Positions 53,223 to 61,998 of a DNA stretch of 64,000 nucleotides are shown here, in pieces; positions within the stretch are counted from its first letter, which is position 1, and each line of letters opens with the position of its first letter. The notes under the pieces were generated by a model that worked only from the letters and a program-made list of their open reading frames with translations, was not told the DNA's origin and did no database searches. The DNA lies in assembly GCA_040219935.1 (NCBI GenBank), contig JAVJUA010000002.1, forward strand, positions 1 through 64,000. The letters are read 5' to 3'. A program made the translations under genes and the position numbers. This DNA comes from UBA7803 sp040219935 (GTDB lineage Bacteria > Pseudomonadota > Gammaproteobacteria > Pseudomonadales > Azotimanducaceae).

Positions 53223-54575
53223 ATGAGCTACCAGTACGACCTGTTCGTGATCGGCGCAGGTTCCGGCGGCGTGCGCGCCGCCCGAATGTCGGCCGCCGCC
53301 GGAGCTCGGGTGGCCGTCGCCGAGAGCACCTACCTGGGCGGCACCTGCGTCAACGTCGGCTGCGTGCCGAAGAAGCTGTTCGTCTACGGATCCCACTTCG
53401 CCGAAGACTTCGAAGATGCTTCCGCCTACGGCTGGGACGTACGCGCCGAGCCCTTGGACTGGCCACGGCTGCGGGACAACAAGACCCGCGAGATCGAGCG
53501 CCTGAACGGCATCTACCGCAACCTGCTGCAGATTGCCGGGGTGGACATCGTCTGGGGGCGCGCCGAGATCGTCGACCCGCATCGGCTGCGGGTGGACGGC
53601 ACCGAGTACACCACCGCCAACATCCTCATCGCCACCGGTAGCTGGCCCAGCGTTCCCGACGTGCCTGGCCGGGAGCTGGCCATCACCTCCAACGAGGCCT
53701 TCTATCTGCCGCGCTTTCCCGAGCGCGTGGTGGTGGTGGGCGGCGGCTACATCGCCGTGGAGTTTGCCGGCATCTTCGCCGGCCTCGGCGCGGCCACCAC
53801 GCTGGTCTACCGCGGTCCCGTGCTGCTGCGCGGCTTCGATGACGAGGTGCGCAGCTTCGTGACCCGGGAGCTCGCCAAGAAGCACATCGAGCTGCGGCTC
53901 TCCACGCAGGTGCGCGGCATCGAAGCTCACGGTGAGACCCGCCGGGTGCTGCTCGACGACGGCACCAGCCTCCACGCCGATCAGGTGCTGTACGCCACCG
54001 GCCGCACGCCGAGCACCAGCGGGCTTGGGCTGGAGGCCCTGGGGGTTGCGCTGAACGACCGCGGCGGCGTGATCGTCGACCAGCACTACCGCGCCTCGGT
54101 GCCGAACATCTACGCCATCGGCGACGTCATCGACCGCGAGCAATTGACCCCGGTCGCCATAGCCGAGGGCATGTGCATCGCCAACAACCTGTTCACGGAC
54201 AATCCGCCCCGCAGCGTCGACTACGATCTCATTCCCACCGCCGTGTTCTGCCAGCCCAACATCGGCACGGTGGGCAAGACCGAGGCCGCCGCCCGCGAGG
54301 CGTTCGGCGAGGTCGACGTCTACGTTGCCGACTTCAAGCCCATGAAGCACACCCTGTCGGGCCGCGACGAGCGCACGCTGATGAAGCTGGTGGTGCGCCG
54401 GAACGATCAGCGCGTGGTGGGCGCGCACATGGTGGGCCCCGAGGCAGGGGAGATCATCCAGGGCCTGGCGGTGGCCATGACCGCCGGCGCCACCAAGCAG
54501 CACTTCGACCGGACCATCGGCATCCATCCCACGGCCGCCGAAGAGTTCGTCACCATGCGGCAACCGAGGGCGTGA
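53223..54575 (+). CDS. gor: Glutathione-disulfide reductase
   Basis: Reduces oxidised glutathione with NADPH and FAD in the cytoplasm. From MSYQYDLFVIGAGSGG (ATG 53223) the protein has 450 residues. The redox pair is Cys42-Cys47 (GGTCVNVGCVPKK), the NADPH motif VVVVGGGYIAVEFAG, and the FAD aspartate lies in IYAIGDVID. The C-terminal HPTAAEE supplies the catalytic His-Glu. First of three genes spaced by two and three bases (gor, alkaline phosphatase, AGCS transporter). Confidence 0.95.
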   Translation: MSYQYDLFVIGAGSGGVRAARMSAAAGARVAVAESTYLGGTCVNVGCVPKKLFVYGSHFAEDFEDASAYGWDVRAEPLDWPRLRDNKTREIERLNGIYRNLLQIAGVDIVWGRAEIVDPHRLRVDGTEYTTANILIATGSWPSVPDVPGRELAITSNEAFYLPRFPERVVVVGGGYIAVEFAGIFAGLGAATTLVYRGPVLLRGFDDEVRSFVTRELAKKHIELRLSTQVRGIEAHGETRRVLLDDGTSLHADQVLYATGRTPSTSGLGLEALGVALNDRGGVIVDQHYRASVPNIYAIGDVIDREQLTPVAIAEGMCIANNLFTDNPPRSVDYDLIPTAVFCQPNIGTVGKTEAAAREAFGEVDVYVADFKPMKHTLSGRDERTLMKLVVRRNDQRVVGAHMVGPEAGEIIQGLAVAMTAGATKQHFDRTIGIHPTAAEEFVTMRQPRA

Positions 54576-54577
54576 TC

Positions 54578-56017
54578 ATGCAGCGTTGGAGCAAGGCCGT
54601 GGCGTCCCTGTCAGCCGCAGCGCTGCTGGCGGCCTGCGCGGTCGGCGGCGGGCCGGCGGCGCCGGAGCAGCGGGCGCGCAACGTTATCCTGTTCCTGGGA
54701 GACGGCATGGGGGTGAGCACGGTCACCGCCGGGCGCATCCTGGCCGGACAGCTTCAGGGCGGGCCGGGCGAGGATCACACGCTCTCATTCGAGCGCTTTC
54801 CCCATGTGGCGCTGGTGAAGACCTACAACACCGATGCCCAGGTGGCCGACAGCGCCGGCACCATGTCGGCGATCATGACGGGCGTGAAGACCCGCATCGG
54901 CCACATCAGCGTGCCGCCCGCGGTGGCCCACGGCGACTGCGCCGCCGCGCTCGACAACGCGCTGCCGACCCTGCTCGAGCTGGCCGAGCAGCGGGGGCTC
55001 GCCACCGGCGTGGTCAGCACCACGCGCATCACCCATGCCACGCCTGCCGCCACCTACGCGCACGCGCCGAATCGTGACTGGGAGAGCGACGGGCAGCTGC
55101 CGGAGGCGGCGCGCCAGGCCGGCTGCCGCGACATCGCCCGTCAGCTCGCCGAGTTCGCCCACGGCGACGGCATCGAGGTGGTTCTCGGCGGCGGGCGTCT
55201 GGCGTTCCTCCCGGCCGGCACGGCCGATCCCGAGTACGCGGCGGCCAGCGGCGTGCGTGCCGACGGCCGCAACCTGATCGAGGCCTGGCAGAGCGCGGCC
55301 GAGGGCCGTCAGTACGTCTGGAACCGCGCCCAGTTCGACGCCCTGGCGGCCGCCGACGGCGATCAGGTGCTGGGCCTGTTCGAGCCTTCCCACATGCGCT
55401 TCGAGGCCGACCGCGCCGATGACGCGGCCGGCGAGCCGTCGCTTTCGGAGATGACGGCCTTCGCCATCGACAAGCTGGCCGCCCGCGGCAGCGGCTACTT
55501 CCTGATGGTGGAGGGCGGCCGCATCGATCACGCCCACCACGCCGGCAATGCCTATCGGGCGCTGCACGACCTGCTGGCCTTCGACGCGGCTGTCGATACC
55601 GCGCGGCGCATGACCGATGCCGCCGACACCCTGATCGTGGTCACCGCCGATCACAGCCACACCTTCACCATCAGTGGCTACCCGCGACGGGGCAACCCCA
55701 TCCTCGGCAAGGTGGAAACACCCCTGGGCACGCAGGCGACCGACGCCGAGGGAAGGCCGTACACCACCCTGGGATACGCCAACGGTCCCGGTCACCAGAC
55801 CCCGCTGCCCGACCTCACCGGCACCGACACCACGCATCCGGATTACCGGCAGTTGGCGACCGTGCCACTCGACAGCGAGACCCACGGCGGCGAGGACGTG
55901 GCCGCGTACGCCGACGGCCCCGGCGCGCAGGGGGTGGGGGGCGTCATGGAGCAGAACCGGCTGTTCGACGTCATGCATACCGCGCTGTTCGGCGCCACCG
56001 AAGACGGGGGGCGTTGA
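54578..56017 (+). CDS. Alkaline phosphatase, probable lipoprotein
   Basis: A 479-residue PhoA-superfamily phosphomonoesterase. The N terminus has a lipobox (LLAAC, Cys20), so it is probably lipid-anchored in the periplasm. Metal and nucleophile motifs are GDGMG at 41-45 and Asp91-Ser92-Ala (ADSAGTMSAIMTGVKT). Metal ligands follow in EGGRIDHAHHAGN and TADHSHTF. Unlike E. coli PhoA no disulfide cysteine pattern is clear. It sits between gor and the AGCS transporter with gaps of two and three bases; the functional link is not obvious. Confidence 0.9.
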   Translation: MQRWSKAVASLSAAALLAACAVGGGPAAPEQRARNVILFLGDGMGVSTVTAGRILAGQLQGGPGEDHTLSFERFPHVALVKTYNTDAQVADSAGTMSAIMTGVKTRIGHISVPPAVAHGDCAAALDNALPTLLELAEQRGLATGVVSTTRITHATPAATYAHAPNRDWESDGQLPEAARQAGCRDIARQLAEFAHGDGIEVVLGGGRLAFLPAGTADPEYAAASGVRADGRNLIEAWQSAAEGRQYVWNRAQFDALAAADGDQVLGLFEPSHMRFEADRADDAAGEPSLSEMTAFAIDKLAARGSGYFLMVEGGRIDHAHHAGNAYRALHDLLAFDAAVDTARRMTDAADTLIVVTADHSHTFTISGYPRRGNPILGKVETPLGTQATDAEGRPYTTLGYANGPGHQTPLPDLTGTDTTHPDYRQLATVPLDSETHGGEDVAAYADGPGAQGVGGVMEQNRLFDVMHTALFGATEDGGR

Positions 56018-56020
56018 CCC

Positions 56021-57685
56021 ATGGTCTGGCTGGAGCAGTTGTTCACCTTCATCGACGGCCTGCTCGGCAGCGCCGTCTGGTTTCCGTTCCTGCTGCTGGG
56101 CGTGGGCGTGTTCTTCACCTTCTACCTCGGCTTTCCGCAGATCCGCTTCTTCGGGCACGCCTGGGGCGTGTTGCGGGGCAAGTACGCCAAGGCGGACGAT
56201 CCGGGTGACACCAGCCACTTCCAGGCGCTGTCCACGGCGCTGTCCGGCACGGTGGGTACCGGCAACATCGGCGGCGTCGCCTTCGCCATCTTTCTCGGCG
56301 GCCCTGCCGCCCTGTTCTGGATGTGGGCCACCGCCTTCGTCGGCATGACCACCAAGTTCGTCGAGGTGACGATCTCACACAAGTACCGCACCAAGGATGC
56401 AGAGGGGCGCATCGCCGGCGGCCCCATGTACTACATGGAGCGAGGCCTGAACATGCGCTGGCTGGCCGTGTTCTTCGCCATTGCCCTGGTGGTCAGCTCG
56501 TTCGGCTCCGGCAACCTGCCGCAGAGCAACAACATGGCATCGGGGCTCGAGGCGTCGTTCGGCATTCCGACCTGGGCCAGCGGGCTGGTGCTGGCGACCC
56601 TGCTGGGGCTCGTGATCATCGGCGGCATCCGCCGGATCGCCGTGGTGGCCGCCAGCATCGTGCCGGCGATGGGCATCTTCTACGCCCTCGGCGCGCTGGC
56701 GGTGGTGGTCAGCAACATCGATCAGGTCATCCCGTCGTTCGTCGCCGTGTTTCGCGATGCCTTCACCGGCTCCGCGGCCACCGGCGGCTTCCTGGGTGCG
56801 ACCTTTGCCTATGCCTTCAATCGCGGCGTCAACCGCGGCCTGTTCTCCAACGAAGCGGGGCAGGGCTCGGCCCCCATCGCCCACGCCTCGGCACGAACGG
56901 AGGAGCCGGTTTCCGAAGGCATGGTGTCGATCCTCGAGCCCTTCATCGACACGCTCATCATCTGCACCCTCACCGGGCTGGTGATCCTTTCCTCCGGGGT
57001 CTGGAAGGAGAAGTTTCCCAACAGCTTTTCGGCCTTCGATACCGAGTACGTGGCTGGCGTGTACAGCGAGCAGAACCCCGAGCACGTGGCGCAGCTGTTC
57101 GCCCACATGGATCTGGTGCCGCCGGCCAACGACCCGGTGCAGCGGCTGACCGGCCGCATCGCCGTGGTGGACGGGGTCGCCGCCGAGGGCGACTTTACCG
57201 TGCTGCACAACCGCTCCATCGCCGAGGACGTTCGTTATGCTCAGGCGGGCGTGCCGTTCACAGGCGAGTTGGAGATCGTCAATGGCCGCGTGACCAATGC
57301 CGGCATCGCGGTCAGCGGCCGCTCGCTGCTGCACTCGGTACCGCTGACGGCGGAGGCCTTCAAACGCAGCTTCCTCGGTGAGTACGGGCAGTACGCGGTG
57401 ACCGTTGGCCTGGTGCTGTTCGCCTTCTCCACCGCGCTCGCCTGGTCTTACTACGGGGACCGCGGCGTGACCTACCTGATCGGCCTGCAGGCGGTGACCC
57501 CGTATCGCATCGTCTACGTAGTCGGGTTCTTCCTGGCCACCATCGTCGACACCTCGATGATCTGGCTGATCTCGGCGGTGACGCTGGCGCTGATGGCCAT
57601 TCCCAACCTGGTTGGGCTGCTGCTGATGCGGCGCGAAGTGAAGCAACTCACCACGGATTACTGGCGCAAGTTTCAACGCCGCTGA
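56021..57685 (+). CDS. Alanine/glycine:cation symporter (AGCS) with large loop insertion
   Basis: A 554-residue transporter of the AGCS family (sodium- or proton-coupled alanine/glycine uptake). Signatures: ALSGTVGTGNIGGVAFAI (about 69-86), GGPMYYMERGL, and NRGLFSNEAGQGSAPIAHA (about 273-291), the family hallmark. Most members have about 450 residues. Here about 110 extra residues, roughly 335-450, lie between two late membrane spans and look soluble and beta-rich, with a repeated GRIAVVDGV / GRVTNAGIA pattern. Last of the gor-phosphatase-AGCS set. Confidence 0.88.
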   Translation: MVWLEQLFTFIDGLLGSAVWFPFLLLGVGVFFTFYLGFPQIRFFGHAWGVLRGKYAKADDPGDTSHFQALSTALSGTVGTGNIGGVAFAIFLGGPAALFWMWATAFVGMTTKFVEVTISHKYRTKDAEGRIAGGPMYYMERGLNMRWLAVFFAIALVVSSFGSGNLPQSNNMASGLEASFGIPTWASGLVLATLLGLVIIGGIRRIAVVAASIVPAMGIFYALGALAVVVSNIDQVIPSFVAVFRDAFTGSAATGGFLGATFAYAFNRGVNRGLFSNEAGQGSAPIAHASARTEEPVSEGMVSILEPFIDTLIICTLTGLVILSSGVWKEKFPNSFSAFDTEYVAGVYSEQNPEHVAQLFAHMDLVPPANDPVQRLTGRIAVVDGVAAEGDFTVLHNRSIAEDVRYAQAGVPFTGELEIVNGRVTNAGIAVSGRSLLHSVPLTAEAFKRSFLGEYGQYAVTVGLVLFAFSTALAWSYYGDRGVTYLIGLQAVTPYRIVYVVGFFLATIVDTSMIWLISAVTLALMAIPNLVGLLLMRREVKQLTTDYWRKFQRR

Positions 57686-57736
57686 TTTTCGGTATAGTGC
57701 CGCGACGCTACCGACGTCGCGACTAGGGAAGGGAAC

Positions 57737-58300
57737 ATGCCGCTCAGAGTAACGTTCGATCTCGAAGACAAGGACCTCAAGTTCTTCCGGGCCAGCATGC
57801 AGCAGGCCAAGGCCGCGGCCGAGAAGATCGACGAATTCCAGATTCTCGAAAAGGCTGCGCAGATGGTGCAGGACGTGCAGGCCCAGGACGTGCCCGCGTT
57901 CGTCAGGCAGCGCCTCGAACGCCTGAACGCGCTGGTCGACATGGCCCGCGACGAGGAGTGGGCGCTGGCCTCTCAGGAACGCAAGAACGTGATCACGGCG
58001 CTGGCCTACTTCGCCGACCCCCAGGACATGATTCCCGACAGCATCCCGGTGCTCGGCTACATCGATGACGCCATCATGATCGAGCTGGTGGTCAGCGAGC
58101 TGAAGCACGAGATCGACGCCTTCGAAGACTTCTGCAAGTACCGCACCGAGGAGCGCTCCCGGAACCGCAACCCGGACCTCTCCCGTGATGAGTACCTGGC
58201 CATCAAGCGCCGTGAGCTGCACGCGCGCATGCGGCGCCGCCGCAGCTCCGTGGGCTCACGCGCCCGCGGCGGCCGGCGCACCCGCATCCGGTTGTTCTGA
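57737..58300 (+). CDS. YkvA-like DUF1232 protein
   Basis: A 187-residue protein. The middle (about 80-120) has KNVITALAYFADPQDMIPDSIPVLGYIDDAI, the DUF1232/YkvA motif, in a context that is more charged than in membrane-bound relatives. Residues 10-60 are predicted coiled coil, and the last 30 residues are strongly basic (RMRRRRSSVGSRARGGRRTR), suggesting nucleic-acid or acidic-membrane binding. A TATAGT and a GGAAGGGAA ribosome-binding site precede the ATG. Function unknown. Confidence 0.75.
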   Translation: MPLRVTFDLEDKDLKFFRASMQQAKAAAEKIDEFQILEKAAQMVQDVQAQDVPAFVRQRLERLNALVDMARDEEWALASQERKNVITALAYFADPQDMIPDSIPVLGYIDDAIMIELVVSELKHEIDAFEDFCKYRTEERSRNRNPDLSRDEYLAIKRRELHARMRRRRSSVGSRARGGRRTRIRLF

Positions 58301-58321
58301 CCCGCTTCTCCTGAGGGGGCT

Positions 58322-60166
58322 CTAGGGGGCCGCGAGGCACGACGGGCACAGCGCGTAGCTGTGCCCCGGATCGTTCAGGCCCTGCAGCAGCAGCCAGGCG
58401 TCGCCGGCACGATGCAGCAGCGGCGCCAGCAGCGGTGGCAGCTCGAGCCAGCCGCCGGCCCTGGCGATTCCGGAAAGGTGCACGTTGCCGGTCAGCGCCC
58501 GCAGCAGCATTTCCTGGGTGGAGAGCGGCGGCTCGATGTGCTTGACCCCGTAGTCGGAAAGGCCCGCCAGCTCCGCGGCACGAGCGATGGCCGCCTGCTC
58601 GTCGCCGAGCAGATCCACCAGCCCGAGGTCGAGGGCACGATCACCCAGCCACACCCGACCCTCCGCAAGCTGCTCCACGCGCTCGGGCGCCATGTCCCGG
58701 CCCCGGGCCACCAGGTTCAGAAAGTGGCGATAGGTGTGCTCCGTGCTGGCCTGCAGGATGGCGCGGGTGGGCTCGTTCAGCCCGGTCAGCAGATCGGCGC
58801 CGCCCAGCGGGGTCGTTGCGACCCCGTCAGTGGTCACGCCGAGCTCGGCCAGGCTGCGTTCGAAGGTGGGCAGGATGCCGAACACGCCGATGGAGCCGGT
58901 GATGGTGGTCGGTTCGGCGACGATGGCATCGGCGGTGGCCGAGATCCAGTAGCCGCCTGACGCCGCCACCGGCCCCATGGAGATCACCACCGGCTTGCCG
59001 GCGACCTGCGTAAGCTCCAGCTCCTGGCGGATCAGCTCCGACGCGAAGCTGCTGCCGCCGGGCGTGTTGATGCGCATCACCAGCGCGCCTACGGTGTCGT
59101 CCCGCCGCGCCTCGCGGATCAGCGCCACCACGCGATCGGCACCGATCAGACCGCGACCCGGGTCACCGGCAACGATGGGCCCCTCTGCGGTGATGACGCC
59201 AACTCGAGTGCTGGGCTCCGGCTGGGCGGCGTTCTGCACGGCCTGCAGATACTCCCGGAAGCCGATGCGCCGATAGTCGCCCTGTTCGTCGCGGCCGGCC
59301 ACGTCGGCGAATCGGGCCCGGGCTTGATCCGGCGTCAGCAGCTCGTCCACCAGGTGGTACTCCACGGCCAGGCGGGCGAGGTCGCCACCGGTTTCGGCCA
59401 GCGCCGCGTCCGGTGATTGGGTGAAGCGCTGGAAGCGGTCGTCCTCCAGGGCCCGATTGTCGATGACGCGATGCCGGTATCTGGACCACAGGCCCTGCAG
59501 CAGCTCGGTATTGGCTTCCCGGGCCTCGTCAGACATCCCGGCGAGGGTGTAGGGCTCCACGAACTCCTTGTAGCGGCCGGCACGAAAAACATGCACGTTG
59601 ATATCAAGTTTTTCCAGCAACCCTTTGAAATAAAGATTATTTATCTGGTATCCGGGCAGCAGCACCTGGCCTAAGGGGTGCAGATACACCGCCTCCGCCG
59701 CGCTGGCGATGAGGTAGGGCTGCTGGGCGAACTGGCTGCCGTAGGCCACCACGCGCTTGCCGGCCTCACGGGTCTGCCGCAACGCGTCCGCCAGGGCGAA
59801 CGCATGCGCCGTGGACACCGATTGCAGGTCGTCGAGATCGAGCACCAGCAGGCCGATGCGGGCATCGTCCCGAGCGTGGCGCAGCGCTTCCAGCAGATCG
59901 TCGAACTCGGTCTCGGCCAGCACCGACTGCGGGCTCAGGAATTGCTGCACCGGGTCGATAGGGGTGCGGCGCTCGACGATGGCGCCCGCCGGATCGATGA
60001 CCAGGGCGGCCCCATCGGGCACCTCGGGCAGCGGCGCGCGCGAGAACAGCACCAGAATCGCCAGCAGCAGGAAGCCGAAGAAGAACAGATTCGACAGAAC
60101 CAGGCGCACCCGGGTGAGGGCGTTGCCGATGGTCGCCCAGCGGCTGGGCTTCGCAGTGTCGTTCAT
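58322..60166 (-). CDS. sppA: Signal peptide peptidase SppA, 67-kDa type
   Basis: Inner-membrane serine protease that clears cleaved signal peptides. The 614-residue form (start ATG 60166) matches E. coli SppA (618): one N-terminal span (about 23-41) and two tandem S49 domains. The catalytic lysine is Lys200 (RAGRYKEFVEPYT) in the first half and the serine is Ser372 (INTPGGSSFASELI) in the second, as in the E. coli dyad. Convergent with the YkvA gene, divergent from murF. Confidence 0.95.
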   Translation of the reverse strand: MNDTAKPSRWATIGNALTRVRLVLSNLFFFGFLLLAILVLFSRAPLPEVPDGAALVIDPAGAIVERRTPIDPVQQFLSPQSVLAETEFDDLLEALRHARDDARIGLLVLDLDDLQSVSTAHAFALADALRQTREAGKRVVAYGSQFAQQPYLIASAAEAVYLHPLGQVLLPGYQINNLYFKGLLEKLDINVHVFRAGRYKEFVEPYTLAGMSDEAREANTELLQGLWSRYRHRVIDNRALEDDRFQRFTQSPDAALAETGGDLARLAVEYHLVDELLTPDQARARFADVAGRDEQGDYRRIGFREYLQAVQNAAQPEPSTRVGVITAEGPIVAGDPGRGLIGADRVVALIREARRDDTVGALVMRINTPGGSSFASELIRQELELTQVAGKPVVISMGPVAASGGYWISATADAIVAEPTTITGSIGVFGILPTFERSLAELGVTTDGVATTPLGGADLLTGLNEPTRAILQASTEHTYRHFLNLVARGRDMAPERVEQLAEGRVWLGDRALDLGLVDLLGDEQAAIARAAELAGLSDYGVKHIEPPLSTQEMLLRALTGNVHLSGIARAGGWLELPPLLAPLLHRAGDAWLLLQGLNDPGHSYALCPSCLAAP

Positions 60167-60269
60167 CGAGATGACGTTCCTTGAGTTGCTCGATAGCCTA
60201 GCACGAGTGCGTTTCGTCAGAGCGTTGGCCACAATGGCCGGCGCCCGATCGCATGGTGCAGAGAACCCG

Positions 60270-61670
60270 ATGAGCCGCAACCACGACGCCGAACCGACAT
60301 CCCAGCCTGGCAATCAGGCGCCGTTGTGGCGTTGGCGGGCGCTCTGCGAAGCGCTCGGCCTGCCGCCGGCCGATGGTCCGAACGTTACCGGCGTCAGCAT
60401 CGACTCCCGCACCACGAAGCCGGGCGACCTGTTCATCGCCCTGACCGGAGACCCTGGTCCCCGCTTCCAGGTGAGCTATCGCTCGCAGCGCGATGGGCAC
60501 GACTTCATCGATGCGGCGGTGGCCGCCGGCGCCGTCGCCGTGATGAGTCACGACGGGCGGCCTCGCCAGGTACCGCAGCTCACCGTCGCCGATACCCTGG
60601 ACGGCCTCTGGGCGCTGGCCCGGGCCGCGCGACAGCGTCTCGACTGCCCGGTGGTGGCGGTGACCGGCAGCAGCGGCAAGACCACGCTGAAAAGCTATCT
60701 GGCCGCCGCCCTGGACGCGTTTGCCACCGACGGCAGCCTCAACAATCACCTCGGCGTGCCGCTGTCCCTGGTGCGGACGCCGGCAGACGCCACCGCCGCC
60801 GTGTACGAGATCGGCATGAATCATCCCGGCGAGATCGCGCCGCTGGCGGAACTGGCCCGCCCGAACGTCGCCGTGGTGCTGAACGTGCTGGAGGTGCATC
60901 GGGAGTACTTCTCCGATCCCGACGGGATCCGCAAGGAAAAGCTGAGCATTCACAAAGGGTTGGACGACAAAGGTGTTCTGGTACTCGAGGAATCCATCGA
61001 TGCCGCGGGGGTGGCGGAGCGGATCCCGCTGCGTCGCTTCGGCGCCAGCGGCGATGCCGACGTCGCGCTGCTGGACCAGGACGCCGACACCGCCCGCTAC
61101 CGGGTGGGCGCCGAGACGGTGACCGCCCATGTGCCCGGCGGCGGCACGCACCGGGCCATGACGGTGGCGGCCGTGCTGTGCGTGCTGCAGGCGCTGGGCC
61201 GGCCGCTGGGACCGGCCCTGACCCTGCCGGATGCGCTGATCCCCGCGGGACGTGGCCGTCAGCACACGGTCGCCGGCATCACCGTGATCGACGACAGCTA
61301 CAACGCCAACCCGGACAGCGTGCGCGCCGCCCTGCGCGGCCTTGCCGCGACCGCTGCCCGGCGGCGCTTCGCCGTGCTGGGGGAGATGCTCGAACTCGGG
61401 GAGGCGTCCGCCGCCCGCCATGCGGCCCTCGCAACCGCTACCGACGGCATAGATGGGATCTTCTGCGTCGGCGCCGGCATGCAGGCGCTGCAGCAGGCGC
61501 TGCCGGCAGGCCGTAACCTCGGCTGGCGGCTGGAGGCCGACGACGATTTGCTGCATGAGCTGAAGCAGCGCCTGACCGCCGGCGACGTGGTGCTGGTAAA
61601 AGGGTCGAACCGGGTCTTCTGGACGCGCCGCTGGGCGCAGCGGCTGCTGGAACATCTCGGCACCGCCTGA
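60270..61670 (+). CDS. murF: UDP-N-acetylmuramoyl-tripeptide--D-alanyl-D-alanine ligase
   Basis: Adds D-Ala-D-Ala to the UDP-muramyl tripeptide, the last cytoplasmic step of peptidoglycan precursor synthesis. The 466-residue protein has VTGSSGKTTLKSYLA (P-loop, about 131-145), TDGSLNNHLGVPLSL, YEIGMNHPGEIAPLAEL, IDDSYNANPDSVRAALR and the C-terminal LVKGSNRV. It stands alone, away from the usual mra-mur-fts cluster, so another murF copy may exist elsewhere. No terminator follows on the plus strand, and a minus-strand small-RNA candidate converges on it. Confidence 0.94.
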   Translation: MSRNHDAEPTSQPGNQAPLWRWRALCEALGLPPADGPNVTGVSIDSRTTKPGDLFIALTGDPGPRFQVSYRSQRDGHDFIDAAVAAGAVAVMSHDGRPRQVPQLTVADTLDGLWALARAARQRLDCPVVAVTGSSGKTTLKSYLAAALDAFATDGSLNNHLGVPLSLVRTPADATAAVYEIGMNHPGEIAPLAELARPNVAVVLNVLEVHREYFSDPDGIRKEKLSIHKGLDDKGVLVLEESIDAAGVAERIPLRRFGASGDADVALLDQDADTARYRVGAETVTAHVPGGGTHRAMTVAAVLCVLQALGRPLGPALTLPDALIPAGRGRQHTVAGITVIDDSYNANPDSVRAALRGLAATAARRRFAVLGEMLELGEASAARHAALATATDGIDGIFCVGAGMQALQQALPAGRNLGWRLEADDDLLHELKQRLTAGDVVLVKGSNRVFWTRRWAQRLLEHLGTA

Positions 61671-61721
61671 CATTCTGTCAAGAATTCGGACCAAATGCCT
61701 TAGCGTGTCGAATACGGGTCG

Positions 61722-61755
61722 AAAAAAAGCCCGGCCTCTGGGGAGAGAGCCGGGC
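61722..61755 (-). terminator. Intrinsic terminator on the minus strand between murF and moaA
   Basis: A seven-base-pair GC stem (left arm 61755-61749, right arm 61735-61729 on the minus strand), extended by a further TCT/AGA with a one-base bulge, is followed by seven T. No minus-strand protein gene lies upstream of it within reach, so it must end either a small RNA or antisense transcription from moaA. Confidence 0.8.
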
Positions 61756-61845
61756 AACTACCATAGGAGTCACACGCGAGGATGCAATGCCACCCTCAAT
61801 CGAAACCTGCATCGTTGGGGGAGGGGGGGAGTTGCAGGCTCCGAT
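61722..61845 (-). ncRNA. Candidate small RNA with C-rich loops, convergent with murF
   Basis: Minus-strand transcript predicted from structure. Hairpin 1 (61838-61806): CCTGCA/TGCAGG stem with a loop containing CCCCCCCTCCCCC. Hairpin 2 (61797-61778): GAGGGTG/CATCCTC stem, six-base loop. Terminator (61755-61729): GCCCGGC/GCCGGGC stem with CTCCCC in its loop, followed by seven T (61728-61722). Only the terminator end is well defined; the 5' end near 61845 is a guess, and no strong promoter is seen. C-rich exposed loops suggest pairing with ribosome-binding sites. I know no named family that fits. Confidence 0.55.
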
Positions 61846-61998
61846 GACCTGAGTAAAGCAGAACTTCGGGAATCCGCCAGGAACTGCGTCACGGATGCAG
61901 CCAGCGGCCGCCACGTGCGGTGGCGCCGCCCGCCGTGGCATACTGGCCGGCGTGACAGCATCATCCCGTCCATCGAGCCGTACCGAGCCCGTCCATCC

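Noticed and set aside
61671..61998. Molybdenum-cofactor riboswitch for moaA
   Set aside because: The strong stem and its T-run read on the minus strand, away from moaA; no plus-strand structure controlling the moaA start was seen.
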